Assembly (NCBI RefSeq): GCF_963678635.1 | Contig: NC_087068.1 | Span: 52,724,213 to 52,788,212, forward strand | DNA: 64,000 bases | DNA from: Symsagittifera roscoffensis | Taxonomy: Eukaryota > Xenacoelomorpha > Acoela > Convolutidae | Reading direction: 5' to 3' | Shown: positions 46,631-54,823 of the stretch, in pieces | How positions within the stretch are numbered: the stretch's first letter is position 1 | Layout of the letters: each line of letters starts with the position of its first letter | The notes under the pieces: generated by a model | The model's input: only the letters and a program-made list of their open reading frames with translations | Databases searched by the model: none | What the model was told of the DNA's origin: nothing | Program-made: the position numbers and the translations under genes

Positions 46631-46815
46631 TACGAACAATTTTCAGTAGAACTGATATTTTTTTATTGTTTGTAATTTTCATAACATTTTTATCATCCCT
46701 CATTTTGACAATATGTAAATGTATAAAGAAAGCAATCATCACATTTGCCCTAGCAACAATTTTTCTAATTATTTTTTTGGAAGAATATTATAATAAACAT
46801 AAACCTTCCCACTAA
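46627..46815 (+). CDS. ORF3b: 62-residue two-segment membrane protein
   Basis: The start overlaps the previous stop (ATGA at 46627-46630). Two hydrophobic stretches (IFLLFVIFITFLSSLILTIC and ITFALATIFLIIFL) are separated by a basic KCIKK turn, with a charged tail EEYYNKHK. The shape fits a hairpin membrane protein. Followed after 5 bases by the ATG-less frame 46821-47957. Termination-reinitiation on a shared mRNA is plausible. Confidence 0.5.
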   Translation: MIRTIFSRTDIFLLFVIFITFLSSLILTICKCIKKAIITFALATIFLIIFLEEYYNKHKPSH

Positions 46816-46820
46816 AGTAA

Positions 46821-47957
46821 CAATTCAAAAATCCATCAAAAATTGCTACCCAACAGTCACAAAATCAGTCTTCACCGACATCATCCCAAGATAATCCAAC
46901 ACCACCTTCAACTACTCATAATCCTCAAACATCTACACGAATTTCTTTTCAAGACAATCCATACACTTTTGAAGAACGGCACGCTCGTTTATCAGAACCA
47001 CTAGAACCAGTTCAACGACAAGCACCTCTAAGCGAACCAACATATAACCTATACCCAACACTACCACAAGAACTAAATAGAATAAGAAATCCTAGTCAAA
47101 ACCAAAACACAACAGAAATAAATAGACAAATTATACATCCTCGACGAAATAGAAATTTTCAAACTCCCCGAGTTCATTTTGATATACCTCAATCCCCATC
47201 ACAAACCACTCCAGAAAACACCACTGGTATCACACCAGAAACTCCTACACTTTTTTCACAACGTAGCACCTCAAGCTTACCATCAGATTACTTAGGTTCA
47301 ACACCAACATCTGAACAAATACGTGAAAATCCTTTTAACCCCCCAAACCTAACATCACGACTGCCATATTGGACTACACATTCATTTACACAAGGTGAAC
47401 CAAATTTAGTCAATGACCCCATAGATATTTCTACGGATACAACAACATCCTCATCACTACCAGAAACATTATCACTACCATCAACACCATCAATAAGCCA
47501 ATTTTCACCACCACCCTTTAACTTAAATTTTCCAAATAATCTCGACGCCAGATATCGAGAACAATCATCAATAAATATTCCTTTAAGACTAGATTGGAAT
47601 ACATTCACAGCACCTCCACCATTATTTGGACAACATCAAGAAAGTAACCGCCTTCATAACTGGGCACTTAATAGATTACAATATCGCCAAGATATTCACA
47701 ACGATATCCGTGATCACAATATTCAAATACTCCAACAAAACAGTTTACAATTAAAGTTTGAAATCACAGTTAAATTAAACAATATTACACAACATCCCTA
47801 CCCATTAAATCCACCTAACATAACAGCTCAATCACTACCACCACCGTTTATAACTACTGAAGTAATATATAAATACGACAGATACACCAAAAACACAATT
47901 GGTTACATTACATTTTATAACCCATACTCAGGATTATCATACACATGTATATTCTAA
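46821..47957 (+). CDS. ORF4: 378-codon frame with no in-frame ATG
   Basis: The frame is open from just after a TAA at 46818 to TAA 47957, with no ATG in frame. Composition is protein-like: a Pro/Ser/Thr/Gln-rich first two thirds (QDNPYTFEERHARLSEPLEP, TTSSSLPETLSLPSTP), then a more ordered end (SNRLHNWALNRLQYRQD, LKFEITVKLNNITQHPYP, TIGYITFYNPYSGLSYTC). It overlaps the envelope start by 13 bases. In random AT-rich DNA a 378-codon frame is very unlikely, so it is translated, probably after splicing that supplies a start codon (acceptors such as cccaacag at 46849-46856 or aaatcag at 46861-46867) or from a non-AUG codon. Family unknown. Confidence 0.65.
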   Translation, partial: QFKNPSKIATQQSQNQSSPTSSQDNPTPPSTTHNPQTSTRISFQDNPYTFEERHARLSEPLEPVQRQAPLSEPTYNLYPTLPQELNRIRNPSQNQNTTEINRQIIHPRRNRNFQTPRVHFDIPQSPSQTTPENTTGITPETPTLFSQRSTSSLPSDYLGSTPTSEQIRENPFNPPNLTSRLPYWTTHSFTQGEPNLVNDPIDISTDTTTSSSLPETLSLPSTPSISQFSPPPFNLNFPNNLDARYREQSSINIPLRLDWNTFTAPPPLFGQHQESNRLHNWALNRLQYRQDIHNDIRDHNIQILQQNSLQLKFEITVKLNNITQHPYPLNPPNITAQSLPPPFITTEVIYKYDRYTKNTIGYITFYNPYSGLSYTCIF

Positions 47958-48970
47958 AATTATTAATTTTTCTCCAACTCCCTTTTCTAGTAACCTCAAA
48001 TCAAAACATAAACCCTTCCCCTCGTACAGGACCACAAGATTTATTAGTAACACATTACGATTGCGAAGAAAATGAACAAAAAACACTACACAAATATGCA
48101 ATAAATCAAGTATCACAATGTGAAACAGAACCACAAGCTATAGAAACCACAGATATAATAGCAACACTCTATTCCAAAGCCCGAGCAACAACAGTTACAG
48201 GTTATAAATTCACAGCGACATTTTCCGAAAAGAAAGTACATTGTTCACAAGTCTCAAACGGCAACAAAAACCGACTTGACCATGAATCATTCTATCAAAG
48301 TAATATAGAACGCCTTTTACATCTCAATCCCGACGATTGTAAAAATGAATTACTTAGATTGAACATCACACAGAATAAAAACTCCCAAAGAAAATTAGTT
48401 AATTTTCAAGTTTTTTCAGACTCTGTACATCAATCACAACTTGAAAGACACCAAGGACATATAAAACTAGACGAAAAATACCCGTATAACGGCGCACACG
48501 GACGATTAACCTATGACCTACATGATAAACATTGGATACCACACATTGGTATAAATAACCCATCAAACTGCAAAGCAGACACGAAAAATAAAGGATACCA
48601 AGAAATAATGTTTTTTGATTGGAAAATACAACTCGAAAAAATACAACTAACACGAGATTTATCAGATAATACAATGATCTATCAAGGAATCCGATTACCT
48701 TGTAAAAATGATCAAGGTTATTGCGACCCTACAACGAGAACACAAGCAACAATTGTTTGGTTCCCCGAAGATACATGTACAACATTTCAAGTAGCAAAAA
48801 TACACGCTCGTATGATAAAATTTCACGAAAAATATTTTATACAATCAATTCCATATGAACAAGTCCATCCATCACGAAAACTAAGTTCCGATTTTAGAAA
48901 CATAGACAATATAGAAAATAAATTGACACGATTTCAAATATATCAAGAAACAGAACTTGCATGTAAATAA
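47945..48970 (+). CDS. Envelope glycoprotein, N-terminal part (ends at in-frame TAA)
   Basis: ATG 47945 overlaps ORF4 by 13 bases. A signal peptide (ILKLLIFLQLPFLVTS) is followed by a cysteine-containing ectodomain with blocks THYDCEENEQ, YAINQVSQC and SEKKVHCSQ, whose spacing resembles glycoproteins of chuvirus-like negative-strand RNA viruses and the env genes some invertebrate LTR elements took from them. The frame stops at TAA 48968-48970 but is open again straight after it, in the same frame, through 49954. So a single stop codon interrupts the gene. This is the entry protein in such elements. Whether the stop is a mutation or read through is unknown. Assignment is from pattern memory, not a search. 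Confidence 0.65.
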   Translation: MYILKLLIFLQLPFLVTSNQNINPSPRTGPQDLLVTHYDCEENEQKTLHKYAINQVSQCETEPQAIETTDIIATLYSKARATTVTGYKFTATFSEKKVHCSQVSNGNKNRLDHESFYQSNIERLLHLNPDDCKNELLRLNITQNKNSQRKLVNFQVFSDSVHQSQLERHQGHIKLDEKYPYNGAHGRLTYDLHDKHWIPHIGINNPSNCKADTKNKGYQEIMFFDWKIQLEKIQLTRDLSDNTMIYQGIRLPCKNDQGYCDPTTRTQATIVWFPEDTCTTFQVAKIHARMIKFHEKYFIQSIPYEQVHPSRKLSSDFRNIDNIENKLTRFQIYQETELACK

Positions 48971-49954
48971 AGGAATCCACTTCACAGAACACAATACTCT
49001 GAAATATTAGTTGAATACGAAAAAGGATTCGACATGACCACTGGAAAAGTAAAAATCGACCCATATGCCACAGGTCATCCTCTAAACGAAGGAACATCCT
49101 ATATACCAGTTAATTTTGAAAAAAGCAACGGACAACCTGGTGGACATCTAAAACCTTATGACACCAGAAGCACACGCTTACAAGAATTATCACTAATGAA
49201 TACTACATATTTCGGTAATATCCACTATGACATTCATTTGGATATGAAACTAGACTATACAATTAGCCGCATTTTTCAAGAAATGTCACTCTCCGAATTA
49301 GAAACACTACACCAACTATGCGAATTAGAACGAACACAAATATTACAATCGCTTGCACTAGCATTATTAAAAATACCCTACGCAGGATACTTATTATCAG
49401 GAAATAGATCAAATTTTTTAGACTACGAAGGAAACATCTTATGGTTTTATACTTGTACTAAAAAAGTATCACCACTATACGTTTTTGAAGATAAACGATG
49501 TTATAAAAGAATCCCTATCTTTTATAAGAATAAAGTACATTTCGTGGATACACTTTCACGAAGAACCTATTTCTGGGATACCGCAGTCCCATGTGGATCA
49601 GAAAATAGCCACAATGTAGTACAACTAAACCCTGATGAAAATAAATATTATCTTCTCACTCCATATCCCACATTAATGCAATCACTCAAAAAATTTTCAC
49701 CAGAAAGCATTCGCGCTATTGCTCGAAACCCAAATATAGACTTACAATCAATAGGAATCTATTCAAAATCAGATATTCAACATCACATTAGAACACAACA
49801 ATTCCAAGAATTATTAACACAAATGGACACTATACAAAGACAATCAATAGACCAAAACTTACGCAAACTTGCAGAAACCGCAGGATTTGCCGATATCTAC
49901 ACGCAAGACTATAGCGGATATTTTAAAGACATTAAAGATTATATATATATCTAA
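48971..49954 (+). CDS. Envelope glycoprotein, middle part
   Basis: Same frame as the N-terminal part after one TAA; the first internal ATG is 49034. It contains LSELETLHQLCELERTQIL, FYTCTKKVSPLYVFEDKRCY, KRIPIFYKNKVHFVD, WDTAVPC and SIGIYSKSD, a block order matching the C-terminal ectodomain of chuvirus-type glycoproteins. It ends at TAA 49952-49954 immediately after an alternating AT run (about 49938-49950), and the membrane-anchor part continues in a different frame. The AT run is a likely slippage site (mutation, sequencing error or recoding). Confidence 0.65.
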   Translation, partial: RNPLHRTQYSEILVEYEKGFDMTTGKVKIDPYATGHPLNEGTSYIPVNFEKSNGQPGGHLKPYDTRSTRLQELSLMNTTYFGNIHYDIHLDMKLDYTISRIFQEMSLSELETLHQLCELERTQILQSLALALLKIPYAGYLLSGNRSNFLDYEGNILWFYTCTKKVSPLYVFEDKRCYKRIPIFYKNKVHFVDTLSRRTYFWDTAVPCGSENSHNVVQLNPDENKYYLLTPYPTLMQSLKKFSPESIRAIARNPNIDLQSIGIYSKSDIQHHIRTQQFQELLTQMDTIQRQSIDQNLRKLAETAGFADIYTQDYSGYFKDIKDYIYI

Positions 49955-49956
49955 AC

Positions 49957-50565
49957 GGCGAAAAATACCGTCCCCAAGATATATCACCAATCAACATTTT
50001 TAGCTTTGTTACACTCAAGAATGAAATCCTTGATTTTCTAGGATGGCCCTACTACATCTTAGAAAAATTGACTATTTTATACGCAATGTTTAACTTTATT
50101 GGATTTCTTTTCTCACTCTTAAAAGGAATCTACAATACATGTGCTATACACACACAAGTAAACAGACAAGCAAGTGTAGCACGCATACTCTTTGCAGGAT
50201 TTTTTGGAATTTTTTCCACATCTATAAACAAAATTCTTTTAGACGCACAAATAAAAGAATATAACACAAAAATAACAACACGACAAAATACATACGACGA
50301 AGAACATAACAATGTCGACACACAGCCAACGGCACCACAATTACCACCCCTACCAAATAACCATCCACTATCCCTAGTCCCACGAAATTTTCGAAATTTA
50401 GCAATCACACATAATCCAAATTTTCGACTCAATACATCGCAAAGTCCCGTCCAACATATAATAACACATCAATCACAAGATGATAATACTTATGAACAAA
50501 TTATTGAACAGCCCCATACCACCGCTTTTCAATCTCAAAATAATAATTTTTTTAGCCCACGATGA
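49957..50565 (+). CDS. Envelope membrane anchor and cytoplasmic tail, in another frame
   Basis: Open in the +2 direction relative to the middle part, from before the AT run to TGA 50565. Hydrophobic segments (FNFIGFLFSLLKGIYNTC and ARILFAGFFGIFSTSI) would form the anchor. A polar tail of about 110 residues follows, rich in Pro/Gln/Asn. There is no ATG near the start (the earliest, within the first hydrophobic stretch, is at about 50086), which supports this being the rest of the envelope rather than a separate gene. The end overlaps ORF6 as ATGA. Confidence 0.55.
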   Translation, partial: GEKYRPQDISPINIFSFVTLKNEILDFLGWPYYILEKLTILYAMFNFIGFLFSLLKGIYNTCAIHTQVNRQASVARILFAGFFGIFSTSINKILLDAQIKEYNTKITTRQNTYDEEHNNVDTQPTAPQLPPLPNNHPLSLVPRNFRNLAITHNPNFRLNTSQSPVQHIITHQSQDDNTYEQIIEQPHTTAFQSQNNNFFSPR

Positions 50566-52361
50566 GCCGCCAACTTGGATCACTACACCGATCAAATTCC
50601 CATCCAACCAATCTTACCTCTCCAATCCCAATCATACCACTTTTTGCTTTTCCGCCACCCGATTTTCCATCAAGCAATGTAACATCAGGCATGAATTCCG
50701 ACACTAACTCACATATTTCAGTTTTATACTCCATCTCACAGCTAAATAACCCGAATATTGACACCCCCGATGAATTTGCCGACTCAGAACCATCCCCATC
50801 CAATAATTTTCATAACCCTTCTAATTTTTCTCAACCCCCTTTTCAACCCATATTATCAAATAACCCTGACCCAATCACTCCCACACCCTCTTATGCTTCC
50901 CAAGTTACCCCAACCTACTCCTCATACCATTCTGACCAATCATCTCATTCTCCAGACACCCCCCGAATCTCCCCAGAACTAGATAATTTTATTACCCTCC
51001 AACAACAACCCTACCACCTTAACACCCCGACCATAAACCAAATCTCCTCCACTACAAATTCATCCAATCCCCCTACACCCTCTTCAAATTATACTGAATC
51101 ATTAACACCATCATCCACATCCACTATATCTTCACTAAACACTAATAGAGCTTACCGCACTTTTAAAAGAAAATTCCCCAACCATCCTTTCCCAGCAAAA
51201 CCAGGAACAGCCCGTGAATACATCAACCACCCCCAGCATACTAACACTAAAGAATTTTTAGCTATCACTTTACCCTCATTTCCACAATACACCTTAAACA
51301 CCCCTCACGACGCTAACGAAACACGCAACTTTGTAGATGAATACGTTTTAATGCCCACTCTCTCTTGGACCTCATATTATCATTTTACTAACCCTCTTTG
51401 CTTACCTTTATCTAACACTCACATCGATATAGAGCGAAATAAGGACATGCTATATCAACTCACTACACCACTAACCGCTAGACAATTTACTTACGTTGGA
51501 TATAAAAAATCACTAAAAATACACACTGCACCTAGAGCTAATGAATATACACTAGAATACTACGATCACAACATCATTAGAGCTAACCAAGATCAATTCT
51601 TAGACGACGATCGCTTCGCTAATCCACAAATCACCGAGAAATTTTTCATCAAGACACCATATGTATTTACACTAAACATCTTCGACCGAAAGTTTGATCA
51701 CATTATTTCAGAAGCACTAACAAACACACAAGCATACGAAAGTTTTAAAGAACGCTTCCAAATCTTTTCACTAACCTTTCATTTCCTTGCACCACACGAA
51801 AGAGATTTACACTGCTCACACGATATTATGTTGCGCACTAAACAAACACATACATACAGTTACTACCGTTTCATCCAAAATCACTTTGACCTCCACACAC
51901 CCTCTAGACAACCACACCATCGTTTCCAATTCATCAATTCAAAATACACTTCACCGTATTTCCTAAATTTCACATATTGTATTAAAGACACTAACCTCCA
52001 TGGTATTCTTCGTAATTATGACCCCATAACCCAAATGTACATTTTCTGCCCCATCACCAAGACCTTCAACGCCGAAGAATCCCGACCCTTCCTTATCCCG
52101 CACGAGTTCCTACAACCTATAGAAATCCCAATTTTAGAATTCATCCACAACACTAAATTTAACCACAAATTATATAACTTAATCCAAAACACACCTTATG
52201 AGTTTGCAGTAGGCACTGAAGAACTAACCACTATTAAGGCACTTCAATTGCTTTGGCCACTGCTTCAGACTAAAAATATCATCCGCATTCTAGCTAAACT
52301 ACTAACAACTTCAGAACTAATTCACGACATCTTCCCCCACGGTTTTTTCCCCGACGACTAA
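50562..52361 (+). CDS. ORF6: 599-residue protein of unknown function
   Basis: ATG 50562 overlaps the preceding stop as ATGA. Residues 1-200 are Pro/Ser/Asn/Thr-rich and probably disordered (SFPSSN-type, PSPSNNFHNPSNFSQPPF). Residues about 200-599 look globular, with mixed hydrophobic and aromatic content (YKKSLKIHTAPRANEYTLEY, FERFQIF-like blocks, HFLAPHERDLHCSHD) and few cysteines. There is no signal peptide, zinc finger or polymerase motif, and no family is recognised. A basic patch (RTFKRKF, about 197-203) may bind nucleic acid. Coding is denser in C than Gag-Pol, hinting at a separate origin. Directly after its stop is a consensus splice donor. It could be a captured host or viral gene, such as a nucleoprotein; this is speculation. 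Confidence 0.75.
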   Translation: MSRQLGSLHRSNSHPTNLTSPIPIIPLFAFPPPDFPSSNVTSGMNSDTNSHISVLYSISQLNNPNIDTPDEFADSEPSPSNNFHNPSNFSQPPFQPILSNNPDPITPTPSYASQVTPTYSSYHSDQSSHSPDTPRISPELDNFITLQQQPYHLNTPTINQISSTTNSSNPPTPSSNYTESLTPSSTSTISSLNTNRAYRTFKRKFPNHPFPAKPGTAREYINHPQHTNTKEFLAITLPSFPQYTLNTPHDANETRNFVDEYVLMPTLSWTSYYHFTNPLCLPLSNTHIDIERNKDMLYQLTTPLTARQFTYVGYKKSLKIHTAPRANEYTLEYYDHNIIRANQDQFLDDDRFANPQITEKFFIKTPYVFTLNIFDRKFDHIISEALTNTQAYESFKERFQIFSLTFHFLAPHERDLHCSHDIMLRTKQTHTYSYYRFIQNHFDLHTPSRQPHHRFQFINSKYTSPYFLNFTYCIKDTNLHGILRNYDPITQMYIFCPITKTFNAEESRPFLIPHEFLQPIEIPILEFIHNTKFNHKLYNLIQNTPYEFAVGTEELTTIKALQLLWPLLQTKNIIRILAKLLTTSELIHDIFPHGFFPDD

Positions 52362-52364
52362 CAG

Positions 52365-52442
52365 GTAAGTATGAATTAAGTAAATATTACTAACTAATTA
52401 CAGTATTAAAAACTCACCATTCTTTATTCATGTTTTCTTTAG
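52365..52442 (+). other. Putative 78-base intron after the ORF6 stop
   Basis: CAG|GTAAGTATG at 52362-52373 matches the consensus 5' splice site. TACTAAC at 52388-52394 matches a consensus branch point. ttttctttag at 52433-52442 is a fitting acceptor (an earlier one is attacag at 52397-52403). The intron would lie in the 3' untranslated region. Confidence 0.5.
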
Positions 52443-53920
52443 ATTTTTAGCCTTCATCCTAGATCATCTGAAAAATTCACAAAAGAAAAATAAAAAATAG
52501 CAAACTTCTTCAAAACTGTTTAAGACCCTATTAAACTTTTGCACCAACAATTAAATAAATATAATACCAATGCAGTAAATTAATTTATAAAATTTTCCCC
52601 CAAAAGCAGTAAATCTACATATGATGAAAATTTGTATCTTAAAATTCCCCCATAACTAGCAGTAAATTTCCAAATTCTATGCAGTAAATTAATAAAATGC
52701 AATTGCAGTACTAACCTTTTGATATTTTCATTCATTCGCACAGAAATTCTATCCACACTCGCACAGCTCGCCCACGAAGAATTGTTTAAAATAATGAATT
52801 TCAGTTTCAAGTTTTCACACTCAACAACTCTAACATACAATAACATGTTTCAAACTTTCCTTTAACCCGGTTGGAAAGGAATCATATACTAAACAAAACT
52901 AACCAACGCAGCTTACTAAATACCACAAATCATAGAATAACAGCATGACTAAGAAAAGGAAACCAACGGTACCCAAACCGGATTAACCCAGTTTAAAACT
53001 GGATAATTTATTCTTTTGAAGACTATTACAAAGTCTTAGAAAGAAATAATAAAACACAAAAAAGTCGAAAGACAAACCCATACCACAAACAATTTGATTT
53101 TTGAAAAAAGGACACAACCAACGAAACATAAGAAAAACCACAACAAACCCAACATAAAACGTTGTCACATAACAGGACCCCTCACAAAAACCGCATGAAA
53201 TCATACTCCCACTCCTGGCCTAACCCACCAGGAAGGACGTCCTGAGCATGCTCTATAGCCGGCCTAACCCACCGCGCTACATCCACGCTTTGTGACCACA
53301 CCTTTATTTTTAATAAGAGCTACTCAAGGGTGAGTAACTCTTCAAAATAACCGAACTAAAACAAAAAGCTTTTGTGAAAACAACTAACTAAAATCATTAT
53401 TAAAAAATATTAAACTAATAAAAGTTTTATAAAATGTAAAATCACATGATGCAATATATAGATCAGAATACAACACCAAGGACGAACATCAAAAGACAAG
53501 ACGACCTCACTACACTCGAGAGAGAATGACCAACTACAATCGATATGCCGCTCACAATCACAACTCAAAGGATTTAGAGTACGACTTGACTTCGCAGAAA
53601 AGGACTTCATTGAACTAGACCAATGACCACCTCGATGTTCAAGTATACGTACAGATCCGAGTAACCAGGCATCCCCTCCACGCACAATCTCCACGCCATT
53701 CCCAAGCTAGATCAGACACAAAAGAAGTTCTCCCCGAAGAACAGAAAAACCTGACATAGCCAACCATTCTGAAATCAGAATTGATTTTGTTGCAGAGACT
53801 CAGTCGTTGTCACAAGAAGAAGCGGAAGAAAATTATGATGTTCGCCAAATACCAACGTCCATCATCCACCCTTGAATTACAGAAGAACTGTTCTAAAAAA
53901 CTCTGTAAAACCCGGATGGG
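52443..53920 (+). other. 3' non-coding region of the element
   Basis: No long ORF. CAGTAAAT occurs about five times in 52570-52700 (gcagtaaattaat, gcagtaaatctac, gcagtaaatttcc). A tRNA-like block lies at 53215-53290. The expected polypurine tract before the 3' LTR is weak (ggatggg, 53914-53920). Confidence 0.5.
53215..53290 (-). other. tRNA-like block inside the element's 3' region
   Basis: On the minus strand, gtagcgcggtgggttaggc resembles a tRNA A box, and ggtgggttaggcc is present twice (53218 and 53263 regions). No complete cloverleaf and no clear B box. It may be a SINE fragment captured by the element. Confidence 0.3.
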
Positions 53921-54330
53921 TGGAACCTGATCTAAACTATATTTTATGATTGGATAAATTAAATGTTTTACCAATGTAAAGTATTTAATATTAACCAATC
54001 ATGATCCATCTAACTAACAACCCACTTGTTTGTAAGTGCTGAAGTTACTTGTAATTTCAGCACCAGAGAGATTTGAATTTAACTTAGAAATTAGTTGGAC
54101 TCTCCCGAGCACTTCAGCAGCCGCAATAAACCAGTATACCCTAGATCTATTGAGCCTAGCAGAGACTAGTTAAACAACCTGAGACTAGATAGTATAAGAG
54201 TAAGATTAGGATCGGTATTAGACTAAGAAGTTGCACGAATCTATCCGGCCGAAAATAAGATAGCGTGACGAGCAGACGGTGTACCCTATCCGAAATTACT
54301 CTATGAGTTATACACCCCGGTCATAACTCA
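53921..54330 (+). repeat. 3' LTR (410 bp)
   Basis: Identical by eye to the 5' LTR over its whole length; aataaa at 54125-54130. Followed by the CAGT target duplication. Confidence 0.95.
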
Positions 54331-54334
54331 CAGT
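54331..54334 (+). repeat. Target-site duplication, right copy (CAGT)
   Basis: Matches 35469-35472. Removing the element restores ttacagtgtgagatgg as the empty site. Confidence 0.85.
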
Positions 54335-54739
54335 GTGAGATGGTAGAAGTCTAGATTTTGTTCGGATTAAAACTAATTAACTTCGAAATAATCTAATTAA
54401 CCTGTGCGCAAATTTTGATACTGATCGATTAAAGAGAGGAAGAAAAATAGTCCAATCGATGATAGTAGATAGCTCTTTGACCTTTTATACATCAAGCTTT
54501 TGAAAAAAATTAGAAACATCCTAGAACTAACAATTTCAACATTTCCGAAGGCACTTTTAAAGGTCGGTCTACCAAAATAGAATATCTTAAAATTGTATAA
54601 AAGGGGACCTTTCGGGTCGGCGGGGGGATGGGTTTATAGAATCAAAAATACGCATCCTTAATTAGCCAGTTCTTTTGCTTTGGAGAAATAGGGGTTTAAA
54701 ATTTGTTGAGGCGACCGCAATAGTAACTTCAAAACTTAC

Positions 54740-54761
54740 CAAGTAAGACGGACAGATTCAT
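54740..54761 (-). CDS. Predicted secreted protein, exon 1 coding part
   Basis: ATG (54761-54759) starts seven codons and one base ending at donor cttg|gtaagt. Joined across intron 1 in phase 1, it gives the hydrophobic start of a signal peptide. Upstream, 54762-54823 is untranslated and bounded by a good acceptor (ttttgttttgcag), so either another 5' exon exists or a spliced leader is added here. Intron 1 would be 19.3 kb, of which 18.86 kb is the retroelement. Supported by signals and phase only; no expression evidence. Confidence 0.6.
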
Positions 54762-54823
54762 TTCTTTTTTGATATTTTTGAGCTGCTGATTAATTAGATG
54801 AAAACTTTGTTTTGGTTTCTTTC

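Larger units (their letters stand above)
35473..54330 (+). mobile_element. Giant env-bearing Ty3/gypsy-like LTR retroelement, 18.86 kb
   Basis: Two 410-base LTRs with TG...CA ends, a matching 4-base target duplication and a primer-binding site two bases after the left LTR define a complete element. The order inside is leader, basic ORF, fused Gag-Pol, two tiny membrane ORFs, an ATG-less frame, a broken envelope, a 599-residue ORF, and a 1.56-kb 3' region. Ty3/gypsy elements are commonly 5-8 kb, so about 10 kb is extra. The two LTRs look identical, so insertion is recent. The plus strand is strikingly A-rich throughout, unlike its flanks, a compositional mark also seen in the related copy at 59.5-64 kb. 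It lies antisense in intron 1 of the predicted secreted-protein gene. Confidence 0.95.

Noticed and set aside
50562-52361. ORF6 as a chuvirus-like nucleoprotein
   Set aside because: Position after the glycoprotein makes it tempting, but no residue pattern supports it; kept as unknown.
53914-53920. Strong polypurine tract before the 3' LTR
   Set aside because: Only ggatggg is present; too short and weak to call confidently.
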